64,000 nt of DNA from assembly GCF_031456545.1 (NCBI RefSeq), contig NZ_JAVDUV010000001.1, forward strand, positions 2,046,001-2,110,000, read 5' to 3'. The stretch comes from Agromyces sp. 3263. GTDB taxonomy: Bacteria > Actinomycetota > Actinomycetes > Actinomycetales > Microbacteriaceae. Below are positions 35,782-44,543 of the stretch, in pieces; the first letter of the stretch is position 1; the number at the start of each line of letters is the position of its first letter. The translations under genes were made by a program, and so were the position numbers. The notes under the pieces are model-generated. The model was not told the origin of the DNA. It saw only the letters and a program-made list of their open reading frames with translations, and did not search any database.

Positions 35782-36396
35782 GTGCTGGTGGTGGACGCGG
35801 TGATCCTCATGGGCGGTCGCGCGACCCGTCTCGACGGCGTCGCGAAGGGCGACCTGCGCGTGGGCGGGCGCACCCTGCTCGAGCGGGTGGTGGACGCCGC
35901 GTCGGTCGCCAGGAACCGCGTCGTCGTCGGGGAGCCGGGCGTGTCCGTGCTGCCGACCGGCGTGCGGGTGGTGCGGGAGGAGCCGCGGTTCGGCGGTCCC
36001 GCGGCGGCGGTCGCCGCGGGCGTGGCGGCGCTGCCGACGGATGCCGGTGCCGTGCTGCTCCTCGCCGGGGACCAGCCGTTCGTGGCCGAGGCCGTGCCGA
36101 TCCTGCTGGCGGCGCTCGACGCCGACCGCGCGCGCGACCAGCTGCACGACGGCGTGCGAGCGGTGGATGCCGCGGGGCGGGCACAGCACCTCACGAGCGT
36201 CATCCGCCGATCGGCCCTCGTCGCCGCGATCACCGCGACCGGCGCCGCCGGCGCCTCGCTCGACGGCGTGGCGATGCGGCGGTTGCTCGAACCGCTGCGG
36301 CTGCTCGACGTCCAGGTGCCCGAGGCTGCCACCATGGATGTCGACACGTGGGCCGACGCGAAGGCGGTCGGCGCGACGGGAGGAGAGGGATCATGA
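35782..36396 (+). CDS. mobA: MobA-like nucleotidyltransferase
   Basis: A 204-residue NTP-transferase. LMGGRATRLDGVAKGDLRVGG is the N-terminal nucleotide loop, and LLAGDQPFV contains the metal-binding Asp. MobA attaches GMP to molybdopterin to make MGD, the form that YdeP/FdhF enzymes need. The sequence is a diverged version of the MobA consensus, so the nucleotide is inferred from context. The GTG start has TACAGT (35770-35775) 6 nt upstream. The unit mobA-DUF6457-moeA has 4-nt overlaps throughout. Confidence 0.75.
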   Translation: MLVVDAVILMGGRATRLDGVAKGDLRVGGRTLLERVVDAASVARNRVVVGEPGVSVLPTGVRVVREEPRFGGPAAAVAAGVAALPTDAGAVLLLAGDQPFVAEAVPILLAALDADRARDQLHDGVRAVDAAGRAQHLTSVIRRSALVAAITATGAAGASLDGVAMRRLLEPLRLLDVQVPEAATMDVDTWADAKAVGATGGEGS

Positions 36397-36665
36397 GCGT
36401 CTCCGACGAGGAGTTCGACCGGGTGCTCGAGGCGTGGGCCGAGAAGGTGCGCGCCGAGCTCGCCATTCCGGATGCGCCGCTCGACCTCCAGCAGGTGCTC
36501 GGCGTCGCCGGGGTGGCGGCGCACGCGGTGATGCGGCCGGCTGCCCCGATCACGACGTACCTGGCCGGGTACGCGGCCGGCGTGGCCGCAGCCGGCGGTG
36601 CCGATCCCGAGGCGGCGGCTCGCGACGTGCTCGACCGCGTGCGCCGCCTGGCCGCCGCCAAGTGA
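36393..36665 (+). CDS. DUF6457 small helical protein
   Basis: A 90-residue, mostly helical protein. The core is VLEAWAEKVRAELAIPDAPLDLQQVL followed by GVAGVAAHAVMRPAAPITTYLAGYAAG; the family is known as DUF6457. It lies between mobA-like and moeA genes with 4-nt overlaps on both sides, so it is very likely a molybdenum-cofactor accessory protein. No catalytic motif is visible. The fold suggests a small binding or adaptor protein. Confidence 0.75.
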   Translation: MSVSDEEFDRVLEAWAEKVRAELAIPDAPLDLQQVLGVAGVAAHAVMRPAAPITTYLAGYAAGVAAAGGADPEAAARDVLDRVRRLAAAK

Positions 36666-37813
36666 GCCGAGGAGTCGACTGGCGGCAGGCCAGGGACGCC
36701 GCCGCCCGCGCGGCACCGACGGCTCGCCCCGAGCTCGTCGGACTCGCCGACGCCCTGGGACGCGTGCTCGCCGAGGACGTGCGCACGCCGATCCAGCTGC
36801 CGCACTACGCCTCGTCGGCGATGGACGGCTGGGCCGTGGCCGGCACGCCGCCGTGGCGGATCGTCGACCGCCCGGAGCCGGGACCCGGGGAGGCCGTCGC
36901 GATCGTGACCGGCGGCCTCGTGCCCGCCGGTGCCGAGGCGATCCTCCGTGCCGAGGCCGGCCGCGTCGACGGCGACGCGCTCGAACCCGTGGGCGAGACC
37001 GGGCGCCGCGACGTGGCCGAGCACCGCCACATCCGCCCGGCCGGCACGGAGGCCGAGGCCGGCGACACGCTGCTCGCCGCGGGCGCCCTCCTGACGCCGC
37101 CGCGGGTGGCGCTCATCGCCGCCACGGGCGCCGACGCGATCGTGGTGCGATGGCGCCCGCGCGTCGCACTGGTGCTCACGGGCGACGAGGTCGTCGAGGC
37201 CGGAGTGCCGGCACCCGGCTTCGTGCGCGACAGCTTCCGCGTCGCCGTGCCGGCGATCCTGGGCGGGCTCGGTGCCGACGTCGTCGCGATCCACCGCGTC
37301 GGTGACGACACCGAGGCGACCTTCGCCGCGCTCACCGCAGACGCGGTCGACCTCGTCGTGACCACCGGCGGCACCGGCGGCTCGCACGCCGACCAGGTGC
37401 GGCGGGCCGTCGAGCGGCTCGGCGCCGAGTTCGTGGTGCCGTCGGTCGCGATGCGTCCGGGCGGGCCGACGTTCCTCGCGCGGGGCGCAGACCGCCTCGT
37501 GCTGGGGCTTCCTGGCAATCCCCTCGCCGCGTTGCTCGGCCTGCTCGCCATCGGCGGTCCGCTGCTCGAGGCCTGGACCGGCCGCGACCCGGGCACGGCG
37601 ACCGTCACGGTGTCGGAGCGGCTGGAGGGACGCGCGGGAACCACCCGCCTCGTTCCCGTGACCGTGGACGACGGCGTCGCGACCCCGACCCCGCACGCCG
37701 GCTCGGCGATGCTGCGGGGCATCGCCGAGGCCGACGTGGTGGTCGTCGTTCCCGAGTCGGGCGTCGCGACCGGCGGGGTCGCCGAGGCGCTGCGACTCCC
37801 CTGGCCGAGCTGA
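36662..37813 (+). CDS. moeA: Molybdopterin molybdenumtransferase MoeA (first copy)
   Basis: A 383-residue MoeA. LPHYASSAMDGWAV, VVTTGGTGGSHAD and GLPGNPLAALLG are the family motifs of the domains that bind adenylated molybdopterin and molybdate. The motif at the domain III start is VLTGDEVVEAG, which differs from the second copy at 50.4 kb (STGSELVPPG). The GTG start overlaps the DUF6457 stop. Being in a unit with mobA and next to fdhD, it may serve the bis-MGD branch. Confidence 0.92.
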   Translation: MSRGVDWRQARDAAARAAPTARPELVGLADALGRVLAEDVRTPIQLPHYASSAMDGWAVAGTPPWRIVDRPEPGPGEAVAIVTGGLVPAGAEAILRAEAGRVDGDALEPVGETGRRDVAEHRHIRPAGTEAEAGDTLLAAGALLTPPRVALIAATGADAIVVRWRPRVALVLTGDEVVEAGVPAPGFVRDSFRVAVPAILGGLGADVVAIHRVGDDTEATFAALTADAVDLVVTTGGTGGSHADQVRRAVERLGAEFVVPSVAMRPGGPTFLARGADRLVLGLPGNPLAALLGLLAIGGPLLEAWTGRDPGTATVTVSERLEGRAGTTRLVPVTVDDGVATPTPHAGSAMLRGIAEADVVVVVPESGVATGGVAEALRLPWPS

Positions 37814-37822
37814 GCCGCCGGC

Positions 37823-40195
37823 CTAGGCGGCGACGGTCGCGCGCGGCGCCGGCGCGACATCCGGAGCACCGCCCGAACGCCCGAGCACCGCACGGGTCGA
37901 CGCCTCGGGGCGCAGGTCGAGCCGGCGCAGTAGCTGCGCGTTGGCCGCCACGATCACCGTCGACAGCGACATGAGGATCGCGCCGACCGACATCGGCATG
38001 ACGAAGCCGATGGGCGCGAGCACGCCCGCCGCGAGCGGCACCGAGACGAGGTTGTAGCCGGCCGCCCACCACAGGTTCTGCTGCATCTTGCGGTAGCTCG
38101 CCCGCGACAGCTCGATGACCGAGATCACCGAACGCGGGTCGGATGACGCGAGGATGACCCCGGCGGACGCGATCGCGACATCCGTGCCGGCGCCGATCGC
38201 GATGCCGACGTCGGCCTGCGCGAGTGCGGGCGCATCGTTCACGCCGTCGCCGACCATCGCCACGCTGAAGCCCTCGGCCTGGAGCTCCTGCACCTTGGCG
38301 GCCTTGTCCTCGGGGCGCACGCCCGCGTAGACCCGGTCGATGCCGAGCTGTGCGGCGACCGTGCGGGCCACGGGCTCGGCGTCCCCCGTGATCATCACGA
38401 CCTGCACGCCGAGCGCGTGCAGCGCGTCGACGGCCTGCTTCGACTCGGGCCGCACCTCGTCGGCCAGGGCGATCGCCCCGGCGAGCTCGCCGTCGACGAG
38501 CACGTGCAGCACGGTCTGGCCGCGTTCGCTCCAGCCGGCGGAGGCCGCGAGCGGCGCCGTGCCCTCGCGGGTGAGCAGCCCGGGGCCGCCGACCTGCACG
38601 ATGCGTCCGCCGACCGTGGCGTGCACGCCGACGGCGGCCGACGCCGTGAAGCCCGACGCCGACGGCACGGCGAGGCCGCGGCGCGCGGCATCCGTCACGA
38701 TCGCCTTGGCGAGCGGGTGCTCGGAGTCGGTCTCGGCCGCCGCGGCGAGCGCCATGACCTGGTCGGGGTCGAATCCGGATGCCGCGAGCGCGTCGGTGAC
38801 CGCGGGCTCGCCCTTCGTCAGGGTGCCGGTCTTGTCGAACAGCACCGCGCCGACCGTGCGCATCGTCTCGAGGGCGAGGCGGTCGGTGACGAGCACGCCG
38901 CCGCGTGCTGCGCGCTCGGTCGCGATCGACACGACGAGCGGGATGGCGAGGCCGAGGGCGTGGGGGCAGGCGATCACGAGCACGGTGATCGTGCGCACGA
39001 CCGCATCGTCGGGATTGCCGAGCATCGTCCACGTGATCGCGGTGATCACGGCGGCGCCGAGCGCGAACCAGAACAGCCAGCCGGCGGCCCGGTCGGCCAG
39101 CCGCTGGGCGCGCGAGCTCGACGCCTGCGCCTTCGCGACGAGGCGCTGGATGCCCGCGAGCGCCGTGTCGTCGCCGACCGCCGAGACCCGCACGCGGATC
39201 GCGGTGTCGGTCGCGACCGTGCCGGCCACGACGTGCTCGCCGGGGCCACGGCTCACGGTCGTCGACTCGCCGGTGATCATCGACTCGTCCATCGCGGCGG
39301 TGCCGTCGACCACGTCGCCGTCGGCTGGCACGCGGCCGCCTGGGCGCACGATCACGACGTCGCCGACGCGGAGGTCGGACGGGGCGACGATCTCGGTGGT
39401 GCTCGCGGTCGCGGCCGCGCCGTCAGCGGCATCCGTCACGCGCTCGGCCTCGTCGGGCAGCAGCGCCGCGAGCGCGTCGAGGGCGGAGGAGGCCTGCATG
39501 ATCGACCGCATCTCGATCCAGTGGCCGAGCAGCATGATCACGATGAGGAGGGCGAGCTCCCACCAGAAGTCGAGCTGGTGGTCGAGCAGCATGAGGCTCG
39601 CGCCGAGCGACGCGACGTAGGCCACCGTGATCGCTAGGCCGATGAGCAGCATCATGCCGGGCTGGCGCGCCTTCAGCTCCGACCAGGCGCCCGTCAGGAA
39701 GGGTCGGCCGCCCCAGAAGAACATGACGGTGCCGAGCACAGGGGAGATCCACGGGACGATCGGGTTGTCGGGCAGCGAGTACCCCAGGATCGACGCGAAC
39801 ATCGGACTGAACGCGATCGTCGGGATCGCGATGACGAGCATGACCCAGAACAGGCGGCGGAACTGGCCGACGTGGTCGCCGTGTCCGCCGTGCCCCGCGT
39901 GAGCGTCGTGCCCGGCGTGGTCGTGGCCGGCGTGCATGTCGTGCCCGGCGTGCATGTCGTGCCCGGCGTGCATGTCGTGCCCGGCGTGGGCGTGGCCGGC
40001 GTGCATGTCGTGCCCGGCGTGGGCGTGGCCGGCGTGCAGGTCGTGCCCGGCGTGGGCGTGGCCGGCCTGCAGGTCATGCCCAGCGTGCGCGTCATGGGTC
40101 GCGTGCATGTCATGCCCTGCATGCTCCGCGTGGTCGTGCTCCGCGTGGTCGTGGTCGGGCGCGTGCTCGTGCGGCTCGTCGCGCGTCATACTCAT
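37823..40195 (-). CDS. copB: Copper-transporting P-type ATPase, CopB (CPH) type, with His-rich N-terminus
   Basis: A 790-residue P1B-type ATPase. The metal-site motif VIACPHALGLAIPLV (Cys-Pro-His) defines the CopB subgroup. DKTGTLTKGE is the phosphorylation site, MITGESTTV is in the actuator region and GDGVNDAPALAQADVGIAIG the hinge. The N-terminus (residues 1-105) consists of HAGHD-type repeats instead of a CxxC domain. Such pumps export copper or silver. The first of two adjacent ATGs (40195) is used since the ribosome site GGGAAG lies 4 nt upstream. Confidence 0.88.
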   Translation of the reverse strand: MSMTRDEPHEHAPDHDHAEHDHAEHAGHDMHATHDAHAGHDLQAGHAHAGHDLHAGHAHAGHDMHAGHAHAGHDMHAGHDMHAGHDMHAGHDHAGHDAHAGHGGHGDHVGQFRRLFWVMLVIAIPTIAFSPMFASILGYSLPDNPIVPWISPVLGTVMFFWGGRPFLTGAWSELKARQPGMMLLIGLAITVAYVASLGASLMLLDHQLDFWWELALLIVIMLLGHWIEMRSIMQASSALDALAALLPDEAERVTDAADGAAATASTTEIVAPSDLRVGDVVIVRPGGRVPADGDVVDGTAAMDESMITGESTTVSRGPGEHVVAGTVATDTAIRVRVSAVGDDTALAGIQRLVAKAQASSSRAQRLADRAAGWLFWFALGAAVITAITWTMLGNPDDAVVRTITVLVIACPHALGLAIPLVVSIATERAARGGVLVTDRLALETMRTVGAVLFDKTGTLTKGEPAVTDALAASGFDPDQVMALAAAAETDSEHPLAKAIVTDAARRGLAVPSASGFTASAAVGVHATVGGRIVQVGGPGLLTREGTAPLAASAGWSERGQTVLHVLVDGELAGAIALADEVRPESKQAVDALHALGVQVVMITGDAEPVARTVAAQLGIDRVYAGVRPEDKAAKVQELQAEGFSVAMVGDGVNDAPALAQADVGIAIGAGTDVAIASAGVILASSDPRSVISVIELSRASYRKMQQNLWWAAGYNLVSVPLAAGVLAPIGFVMPMSVGAILMSLSTVIVAANAQLLRRLDLRPEASTRAVLGRSGGAPDVAPAPRATVAA
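39885..40140. repeat. His/Asp-rich tandem repeats encoding the CopB N-terminus
   Basis: Units of 9-33 bp built from GTGCATGTCGTGCCCGGC and its variants repeat more than ten times and encode HAGHDMHAG, HAGHDLHAG and similar. Copy-number change by recombination is likely. The encoded region is a probable metal-binding buffer. Confidence 0.8.
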
Positions 40196-40225
40196 CGATC
40201 TTCCCTTCGCCGGTTCGAGATCAGC

Positions 40226-40242
40226 ATACCCCCACGGGGTAT
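40226..40242. promoter_or_regulatory. CsoR-like copper operator
   Basis: ATACCCCCACGGGGTAT is a perfect 7-3-7 dyad matching the CsoR box (ATACCCC-N3-GGGGTAT). It lies 31 bp upstream of copB. Copper-free CsoR would block the promoter. No csoR gene is present in this window. Confidence 0.85.
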
Positions 40243-40387
40243 CAATGACGACAACGGTCGACACCGGGTGGGCATTCCCCAGCGGTGACATCCGTTCGGG
40301 CGCGTGCCGCTCGTCCCCGACGTCGAGCCGGTTCGCGCTCCGAGAACACGCGTGACGGCGGCATCCGTCGCGTGCTGGGATGGCGGG

Positions 40388-41374
40388 ATGGACCTGCTCA
40401 TCCTCGGCGGCACGCAATGGCTCGGACGCACGCTCGCCGAGGAGGCGCTCGCGCGCGGGCATCGGGTGACGTGCCTCGCGCGCGGCGAGGCCGGTGAGGT
40501 CGCCGCGGGCGCCGAGCTCGTGCGCGCCGACCGCTCTGCCCCCGACGCTTACGACGAGGTCGCCGGCCGCCGATGGGATGCGGTGATCGACGTCACCCGC
40601 CAGCCCGGGTTCGCGCGTCGCGCGGCCCTCGACCTGGGTCCGTCGGCCGCGCACTGGACCTTCATCTCGTCGGGCAACGTGTACGCCCGGCACGACGAGC
40701 CGGGCGCCGACGAGACGGCGGAGCTGATGCCGCCGCTGGAGTCCGACGAGTCCGACCCCGAGACGTACGGCGAGGCGAAGTCCGCGATCGAGCAGGCCTA
40801 CCGCGAGGCGTTCGGCGACCGGCTGCTCGTCATCCGCCCCGGGCTCATCGTGGGGCCGGGCGACCCCTCGGGCCGGGGCGGCTACTGGGTCGCGCGGGCG
40901 GCTCGCGACGACGGGCCGATGCTCGTGCCCGACATCCTCGACGCGCCGGTGCAGGCCATCCACGTCGACGACCTCGTGCGCTTCACGCTCGACGCGATCG
41001 AGCGGCGTCTCACCGGGGCGTTCAATGCGGTGGGCGATCGCGTGACCTTCGAGGACTGGCTTGAGCTGTCGCGCGCCGCCGCGGGCCACGAGGGCGAGGT
41101 CGTCGCCGTGTCGCCCGAGTGGCTCGCCGACCAGGGCGTCGCCGAGTGGTCGGGTCCCGAGTCGCTGCCGCTCTGGATCATCGATCCCGAGTGGCAGGCC
41201 TTCCTCGATCGTTCGAACGCGGCGGCGAAGGCGGCCGGCCTGCGGTTGCGGCCGCCCGAGCAGCTCCTCGCCGAGATCCTCGAGTGGGAGCGGAGCCAGG
41301 GCCTCGACCGCGAGCGCGGCGCCGGACTGTCGGCCGAGCGGGAGCGCGAGCTGCTGTCGGCGCTGCGCGGCTGA
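40388..41374 (+). CDS. NAD-dependent epimerase/dehydratase (extended SDR)
   Basis: A 328-residue extended SDR. LLILGGTQWLG is the Rossmann loop (GGTxWLG). The Tyr-xxx-Lys pair of active SDRs lies in ETYGEAKSAIE (about residue 130). HVDDLVRFTLDAIER is the typical substrate-binding region. The pathway is unknown and the neighbours do not help. The ATG at 40388 begins right at the Rossmann strand. Confidence 0.82.
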   Translation: MDLLILGGTQWLGRTLAEEALARGHRVTCLARGEAGEVAAGAELVRADRSAPDAYDEVAGRRWDAVIDVTRQPGFARRAALDLGPSAAHWTFISSGNVYARHDEPGADETAELMPPLESDESDPETYGEAKSAIEQAYREAFGDRLLVIRPGLIVGPGDPSGRGGYWVARAARDDGPMLVPDILDAPVQAIHVDDLVRFTLDAIERRLTGAFNAVGDRVTFEDWLELSRAAAGHEGEVVAVSPEWLADQGVAEWSGPESLPLWIIDPEWQAFLDRSNAAAKAAGLRLRPPEQLLAEILEWERSQGLDRERGAGLSAERERELLSALRG

Positions 41375-41411
41375 GCCGGGCTGGGGTCGGCGTCGCGTCG
41401 CGCCGCGTGGC

Positions 41412-41427
41412 GTCTGGGATCGCAGAC
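41412..41427. promoter_or_regulatory. HutR-type operator upstream of hutG
   Basis: GTCTGGGATCGCAGAC is the same dyad as at 60277-60292 and 63608-63623. Its proximal edge is 56 nt from the ATG of the arginase-family gene at 41483, the same spacing as in hutU and hutH. It is upstream of the -10 (41471-41476), an activator-type position. Confidence 0.75.
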
Positions 41428-41482
41428 ATCGCAGCTGGCGGATGCCTCGGCCGACGGCATCCGCGATTGCTAGCGTCGTGCC

Positions 41483-42430
41483 ATGGCGCCCCTCTCGCAC
41501 GATCCCCTCTGGCCCCGCGCGGGCGGATGGCCCGCACTTCCGGAGCTCGAGCCCGCGGCATCCGTGGATCTCATGCTCCTCGGCGTTCCCGCGTGGCGCA
41601 CGTCGCTGTCGCCCACGAACGCGCACGCCACCCCGGCGGCGATCCGCGAGGCGCTGCAGCGGTACAGTCCCGCGCTGATGCCCGACCGGCGTGCGCCCGA
41701 GGGGACGGCGGCACGTGTCGGCCGGGACCTCGGTGAGCTGCGGTTCGCGGATGCCGGCGACATCGACGAGCCCGACGGCGTGCAGGGCGAGGCGCGCACG
41801 ATCGCCGCGACGGCGGCCGCGCTCGAACGCGCGACCGCGCTCGTCGCGCTCGGCGGCGACAACTCGGTGACCGTGGCGACCGCGCTCGGCGCGTGGGGCG
41901 ACGACCTCGGCCGGGCCGGCCTCGTCACGATCGACGCGCACTACGACCTGCGCGACGGCGTCTCGAACGGGTCCCCGGTGCGGCGTCTCGTCGAGGCGGG
42001 CCTGGATCCGCGCCGCATCGTGCAGATCGGCATCGCCGACTTCGCGAACTCCGCCGCCTACGCCCGGCGCGCTGCCGAGCTCGGCATCACCGTGATCCAC
42101 CGTGACGAGCTGCACGGCCGGCGACCCGCCGAGGTCATGGCCGAGGCGCTCGAGATCGCGGGTGCCGCCGGCGGTCCGGTGCACCTCGATGTCGACGTCG
42201 ATGCCTGCGACCGCTCGGTCGCACCGGCCTGCCCGGCGTCGGTGCCGGGTGGCCTCGCGGCGTGGGAGCTGCGCGAGCTCGTGCGAGCCGCGGCATCCGA
42301 TGCCCGCGTGCGCAGCGCCGACCTGGTCGAGATCGATGCGACGACGGATGCCGCGGACGGCCGCACCGTGCGGCTCGCCGCGCTGTGCGTGCTCGAGTTC
42401 GCGGCGGGGCTCGCGGCGCGCGGGGTGTAG
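41483..42430 (+). CDS. hutG: Arginase-family hydrolase, probably formimidoylglutamase
   Basis: A 315-residue ureohydrolase. The manganese-binding motifs are LGGDNSVT (residues ~119-126), DAHYDLRD and HLDVDVDACD. The family includes arginase, agmatinase and formiminoglutamase. The HutR-type operator upstream and the absence of another hutG in the hut cluster argue for the last step of histidine degradation, N-formimino-glutamate to glutamate and formamide. The ATG has TAGCGT (41471-41476) 6 nt upstream. Confidence 0.85.
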   Translation: MAPLSHDPLWPRAGGWPALPELEPAASVDLMLLGVPAWRTSLSPTNAHATPAAIREALQRYSPALMPDRRAPEGTAARVGRDLGELRFADAGDIDEPDGVQGEARTIAATAAALERATALVALGGDNSVTVATALGAWGDDLGRAGLVTIDAHYDLRDGVSNGSPVRRLVEAGLDPRRIVQIGIADFANSAAYARRAAELGITVIHRDELHGRRPAEVMAEALEIAGAAGGPVHLDVDVDACDRSVAPACPASVPGGLAAWELRELVRAAASDARVRSADLVEIDATTDAADGRTVRLAALCVLEFAAGLAARGV

Positions 42431-42447
42431 GCGCCGGCGCGGCTCGC

Positions 42448-42513
42448 GGCTCGCTGGCCGCGCTCGCCCTCGCGGACCGCGGTTCGCTGGCCGCGCTCGC
42501 CCTCGCGGACCGC
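42448..42513. repeat. Tandem 33-bp duplication in front of sixA
   Basis: Two copies of a 33-bp unit, 42448-42480 and 42481-42513, differ at one base near the start. They fill most of the gap between hutG and the sixA-like gene. No function is apparent. Confidence 0.7.
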
Positions 42514-42537
42514 TGCCGACGGTGGCAGACTCGCCGC

Positions 42538-43020
42538 ATGAAGACGCTGGTGCTCGTGCGACACGCGAAGTCGGCCTGGGATGCGCCGGGCCTCGACGAT
42601 CACGAGCGGCCGCTCGCCGAGCGCGGCCTGCGCGATGCGCCCGAGATGGGTCGGCGCCTCGCCGAGCGGGGTCTGGTGCCCGACCTCATCCGGTCGAGCA
42701 CGGCCATTCGCGCTCGAACCACGGCGAAGCTGCTGGCGCAGGCGCTCGGCGTCGGTGCCGACCGCGTGGAGCTGGACGAGCGGCTCTACGGCGCCATGCC
42801 CGAGGAGATCCTCGACGTCGTCCGCGACTTCGACGCCGCCGCCGAGACGGCGATGGTCGTCGCCCATGACCCGGGACTCTCCGACCTCGCCTTCGCGCTG
42901 TCGGGCACGATCGAGCACATGCCGACGTGCGCGGTCGCGGAATTCACGTTCGACGTCGGGACCTGGGCGGAGGCCGTCGAGGCGGATCCGGTGGAGACCC
43001 GGTTCGACACGCCTCGGTGA
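42538..43020 (+). CDS. SixA-type histidine phosphatase
   Basis: A 160-residue histidine phosphatase. VLVRHAKS places the catalytic His at residue 9, with SSTAIRARTTAKLLA and VVAHDPGLSDLA as the remaining active-site motifs, as in SixA. It would dephosphorylate a phosphohistidine or a small phosphate ester. CAGACT (42526-42531) lies 6 nt before the ATG, so the duplication just upstream contacts the promoter. Confidence 0.88.
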   Translation: MKTLVLVRHAKSAWDAPGLDDHERPLAERGLRDAPEMGRRLAERGLVPDLIRSSTAIRARTTAKLLAQALGVGADRVELDERLYGAMPEEILDVVRDFDAAAETAMVVAHDPGLSDLAFALSGTIEHMPTCAVAEFTFDVGTWAEAVEADPVETRFDTPR

Positions 43021-43143
43021 TCGGCGCCAGGTCACTCGTCCTCCACAGCCGATGACCGAGCCGAGATATCCACACTGAAAATACCCCCTCACCGGCCATT
43101 TCGAGGGCATCCGAATGTCGGTGGTCGGTGCTTGACTGGTCAC

Positions 43144-44523
43144 ATGAACCCCTCGCCGAGCGACGCACGAGCTCGCTTGCATGCCGAGCTCGACCGCATC
43201 GTCGAACTCGAGCGCGCTGTGCGCTCGGCGCAGGCCGAGCAGTTTCGGAGCATCGAGATCGCCCGCCGGCTGGCCGCCGAGGTCGAGGGCGTGACGGATG
43301 ACTCGTCGTTCAACGATCGCGAGTTCGCGACGCGTTCCTTCGTCGCCGAGCTGGCGACGACGCTCGTCGTGCACGAGGCGACGGCTGGCCGGCTGATCGC
43401 CGATGCCACCCAGCTGTGCGGCACGTTCGCCGCCACGCTCGACGCGCTGTCGGCCGGCACGATCGCCGTTCCGCAGGTGCGATCCCTGCTCGAGGTCGCG
43501 AGTGGCCTGCCCGGGGATCATGCCGGGGCTTTCGAGGCTGCCGCGCTCGCCGGCGTGGCACGGGAGACGCCGTCGGCCTTCCGTCGCCGCATTCGTCGGC
43601 TTCGAGAACGCATCCATCCCGAGCCGTCCGACGCGCGACACGAACGCGCCCGCGACGAGCGTCGCGTCATCCTCGAGTCCGACGCCGACGGCATGGCGTG
43701 GCTGAGCATGTACCTCGAGGCCGAGCGCGGGGTGGCGATCATGGCGCACCTCGATGTGCTCGCCGATGCGGTGAACGACTCGGATGGTGACCCCCGCACG
43801 CGTCGGCAGCGCCTGGTCGACCTGGCCGGTGATCTCCTGCTCGGCCGCACCGTCGTCGGAGCGGCGGGGCGTGCGGGCGCCGACTCGTCGCCGCTCGGCG
43901 TGGTCAGGCCGCGCGTCTACGTCACCGTGCCGGTGCTCACGCTGCTCGGACACAGCGACGAGCCCGCCGAGCTCGATGGGCACGGACCCATCCCCGCCGA
44001 GACGGCTCGTCGGCTGGCGGCGCACGCGCCGTCCTTCCATCGCATCCTCACGCACCCCGAAACCGGCGCCTCCCTCTCCTACGGCCGCACCCGCTACCGT
44101 GTTCCCGCCGACCTCGCCGGATACCTTCGCGTCCGCGACGGGGGATGCCGATTCCCCGGCTGCTCCCGTCGCGCCGCCGGCTGTGACGTCGACCACACTC
44201 TCGACTGGGCGGCGGGGGGCGCCACCCGCCACGACAACCTCGCCCATCTCTGCCGCAAGCACCATCGACTGAAGCACCACACCGGGTGGCGCGTGTCCCA
44301 GCTGCCCGACGGCGACATCCGGTGGACGTCTCCGGCTGGTCGCGCGCACGTGTCGACACCCGACCGGCCGTTCCCGCCGCCCGACGTGAGAGATTCGCGG
44401 GCGCCGCAGCACACGTCGGAGCGAGCGGGGGTCGACCCTGCCCGGCTCGTCGAGCGTGACATCGAACCGCCGTGGGCCGCGCGTCGACCCCGATCCTGCG
44501 CTTCCGACGCGGTCCCAGCATGA
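43144..44523 (+). CDS. DUF222/HNH endonuclease domain protein
   Basis: A 459-residue protein of the 13E12-repeat type common in high-GC actinobacteria. A helical DUF222 region (residues ~1-290) is followed by an HNH motif: CRFPGCSRRAAGCDVDHTL, then DNLAHLCRKHHRLKHH. The two Cys pairs bind zinc, and DH with NLxxLCRxHH form the nuclease site. The biological target is unknown; some members are associated with mobile DNA. It starts at the ATG, and the C-terminal tail after the HNH (about 80 residues) is poorly conserved. Confidence 0.85.
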   Translation: MNPSPSDARARLHAELDRIVELERAVRSAQAEQFRSIEIARRLAAEVEGVTDDSSFNDREFATRSFVAELATTLVVHEATAGRLIADATQLCGTFAATLDALSAGTIAVPQVRSLLEVASGLPGDHAGAFEAAALAGVARETPSAFRRRIRRLRERIHPEPSDARHERARDERRVILESDADGMAWLSMYLEAERGVAIMAHLDVLADAVNDSDGDPRTRRQRLVDLAGDLLLGRTVVGAAGRAGADSSPLGVVRPRVYVTVPVLTLLGHSDEPAELDGHGPIPAETARRLAAHAPSFHRILTHPETGASLSYGRTRYRVPADLAGYLRVRDGGCRFPGCSRRAAGCDVDHTLDWAAGGATRHDNLAHLCRKHHRLKHHTGWRVSQLPDGDIRWTSPAGRAHVSTPDRPFPPPDVRDSRAPQHTSERAGVDPARLVERDIEPPWAARRPRSCASDAVPA

Positions 44524-44543
44524 CCCGACGTTGGGCGTGCCGG

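Noticed and set aside
39885..40140. CRISPR or intergenic repeat array
   Set aside because: The repeats are within the copB reading frame and encode His-rich units.
42541..42600. Fourth HutR-type site near CCTGGGATGCGCCGGGC
   Set aside because: It lies inside sixA and lacks the GTC/GAC arms of the dyad.
43144..44523. Mobile intron or insertion element around the HNH gene
   Set aside because: No terminal repeats, transposase or group I/II intron features are seen; DUF222-HNH genes are ordinary in this group.
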